The notes below the pieces were generated by a model, which searched no databases, was not told where the DNA came from, and was given only the letters and a program-made list of their open reading frames with translations. A stretch of DNA of 6,184 nucleotides from Clostridia bacterium (GTDB taxonomy: Bacteria; Bacillota; Clostridia; Christensenellales; CAG-138), in the NCBI GenBank assembly GCA_016293975.1, contig JAEDCW010000060.1, forward strand, positions 1-6,184. The letters run 5' to 3'. A program made the position numbers and the translations under genes. This document shows, piece after piece, positions 5,851 to 6,184 of this stretch (position 1 is its first letter; every line of letters starts with the position of its first letter).

Positions 5851-6125
5851 TGTCGTGCTAAACGGGGAGTTAGCGGTGCCCTGAACCTGCAATCCGCTAC
5901 AGCAGGGTGTAATTCCCATCGTGAGGCATAAGTCTGTGAGGTCCGGTGTCGATAAGGAGTGTTGATTGTCGGGTCCCGTGCAATTGACGTCTGTGAACCA
6001 TGTCAGGCCTTGACGGGAGCAGCATTAAGCAGAAGAGTCAATGTGCCGCGGGTCTGCCTGGCAGGAGCCACCTGCCGGAGTGCCGCTCGGAGGCTTGTGT
6101 CGAGCGATGGGTGCACGACATTTTT
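5851..6125 (+). ncRNA. ffs: Signal recognition particle RNA, large Bacillus type with Alu domain
   Basis: This is the RNA scaffold of the signal recognition particle, which with Ffh guides nascent membrane and secreted proteins to the translocon. Its length of about 270 bases matches the B. subtilis scRNA. Termini TGTCGTGC (5851-5858) and GCACGACA (6113-6120) pair as helix 1. The 5' Alu domain is recognisable from GGGGAG-T-TAGCGGTGCCCTG and CCTGCAATCCGCTA, nearly as in B. subtilis. Long helix 5 pairs for example CATCG with CGATG and ATTGAC with GTCAAT. The Ffh-binding helix 8 has CAGG (6004-6007) opposite AGCAG (6018-6022), with tetraloop UGAC at 6011-6014 in place of the common GGAA. A run of five T (6121-6125) follows the 3' end and may terminate transcription. 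The identification is firm; exact ends may vary by a few bases. Confidence 0.97.
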
Positions 6126-6140
6126 CATTTGTTTATAATT

Positions 6141-6184
6141 GTACCCGTAGCTCAGCCGGATAGAGTATCAGACTCCGACTCTGA
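6141..6184 (+). tRNA. tRNA-Arg, anticodon CCG (3' part outside window)
   Basis: The 5' acceptor strand GTACCCG (6141-6147) is followed by T8-A9, a D arm GCTC...GAGT (6150-6153, 6163-6166, closing with a G-T wobble), and an anticodon arm TCAGA/TCTGA (6168-6172, 6180-6184). The seven-base loop CTCCGAC has T at position 33 and anticodon CCG at 6175-6177, which reads the arginine codon CGG. The window ends at the last base of the anticodon stem, so the variable loop, T arm and 3' acceptor strand cannot be checked. It lies 15 bases after the T run of the SRP RNA. Confidence 0.88.

Noticed and set aside
6134..6139. TATAAT as a promoter for the tRNA
   Set aside because: It is one base from the tRNA 5' end and there is no -35 box at the right distance.

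Overview
The window looks like chromosomal DNA of a spore-forming member of the Clostridia (Bacillota). The reasons are a BofA-type sporulation membrane protein, a long Bacillus-type SRP RNA with an Alu domain, strong GGAGG ribosome binding sites, and an XRE-type regulator of a kind common on clostridial integrative elements. The species cannot be named from the sequence alone.

Layout. The left edge (2-388, + strand) holds the C-terminal part of an XRE-family regulator whose helix-turn-helix lies outside the window. A non-coding stretch of about 215 bases follows, with two hairpins between this gene and the convergent guaA. All protein genes from 604 to 5744 are on the minus strand and form at least two transcription units. 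Read in the direction of transcription, the upstream unit is ahcY (S-adenosylhomocysteine hydrolase), a lipoprotein of unknown function whose start overlaps the ahcY stop, and bofA, closed by an intrinsic terminator at 3479-3503. Next is a gene for a protein with a degenerate peptidase-M15-like domain and a C-terminal peptidoglycan-binding-like domain. A clear promoter with an operator-like inverted repeat then drives xpt and guaA, which overlap by four bases. At the right edge, transcribed divergently from ahcY, are the SRP RNA (5851-6125) and the 5' part of a tRNA-Arg(CCG) gene cut by the window end.

How the genes work together. Xpt makes XMP from xanthine and PRPP, and GuaA aminates XMP to GMP, so xpt-guaA is a compact two-step route from salvaged xanthine to guanine nucleotides. 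AhcY removes the S-adenosylhomocysteine left by methyltransferases. The lipoprotein and BofA sit in the same tight operon, which puts a membrane sporulation gene under a housekeeping-looking promoter.

Most of the window is ordinary housekeeping DNA. I see no new defence system, CRISPR array or complete mobile element. The points most worth a second look are an imperfect copy of the guaA 3' end beside the accessory-looking XRE gene, the M15-like protein that appears to have lost its metal-binding histidines, a hairpin that hides the ribosome binding site of that gene and reuses the terminator sequence just upstream, the operator over the xpt promoter, and the UGAC tetraloop of the SRP RNA.
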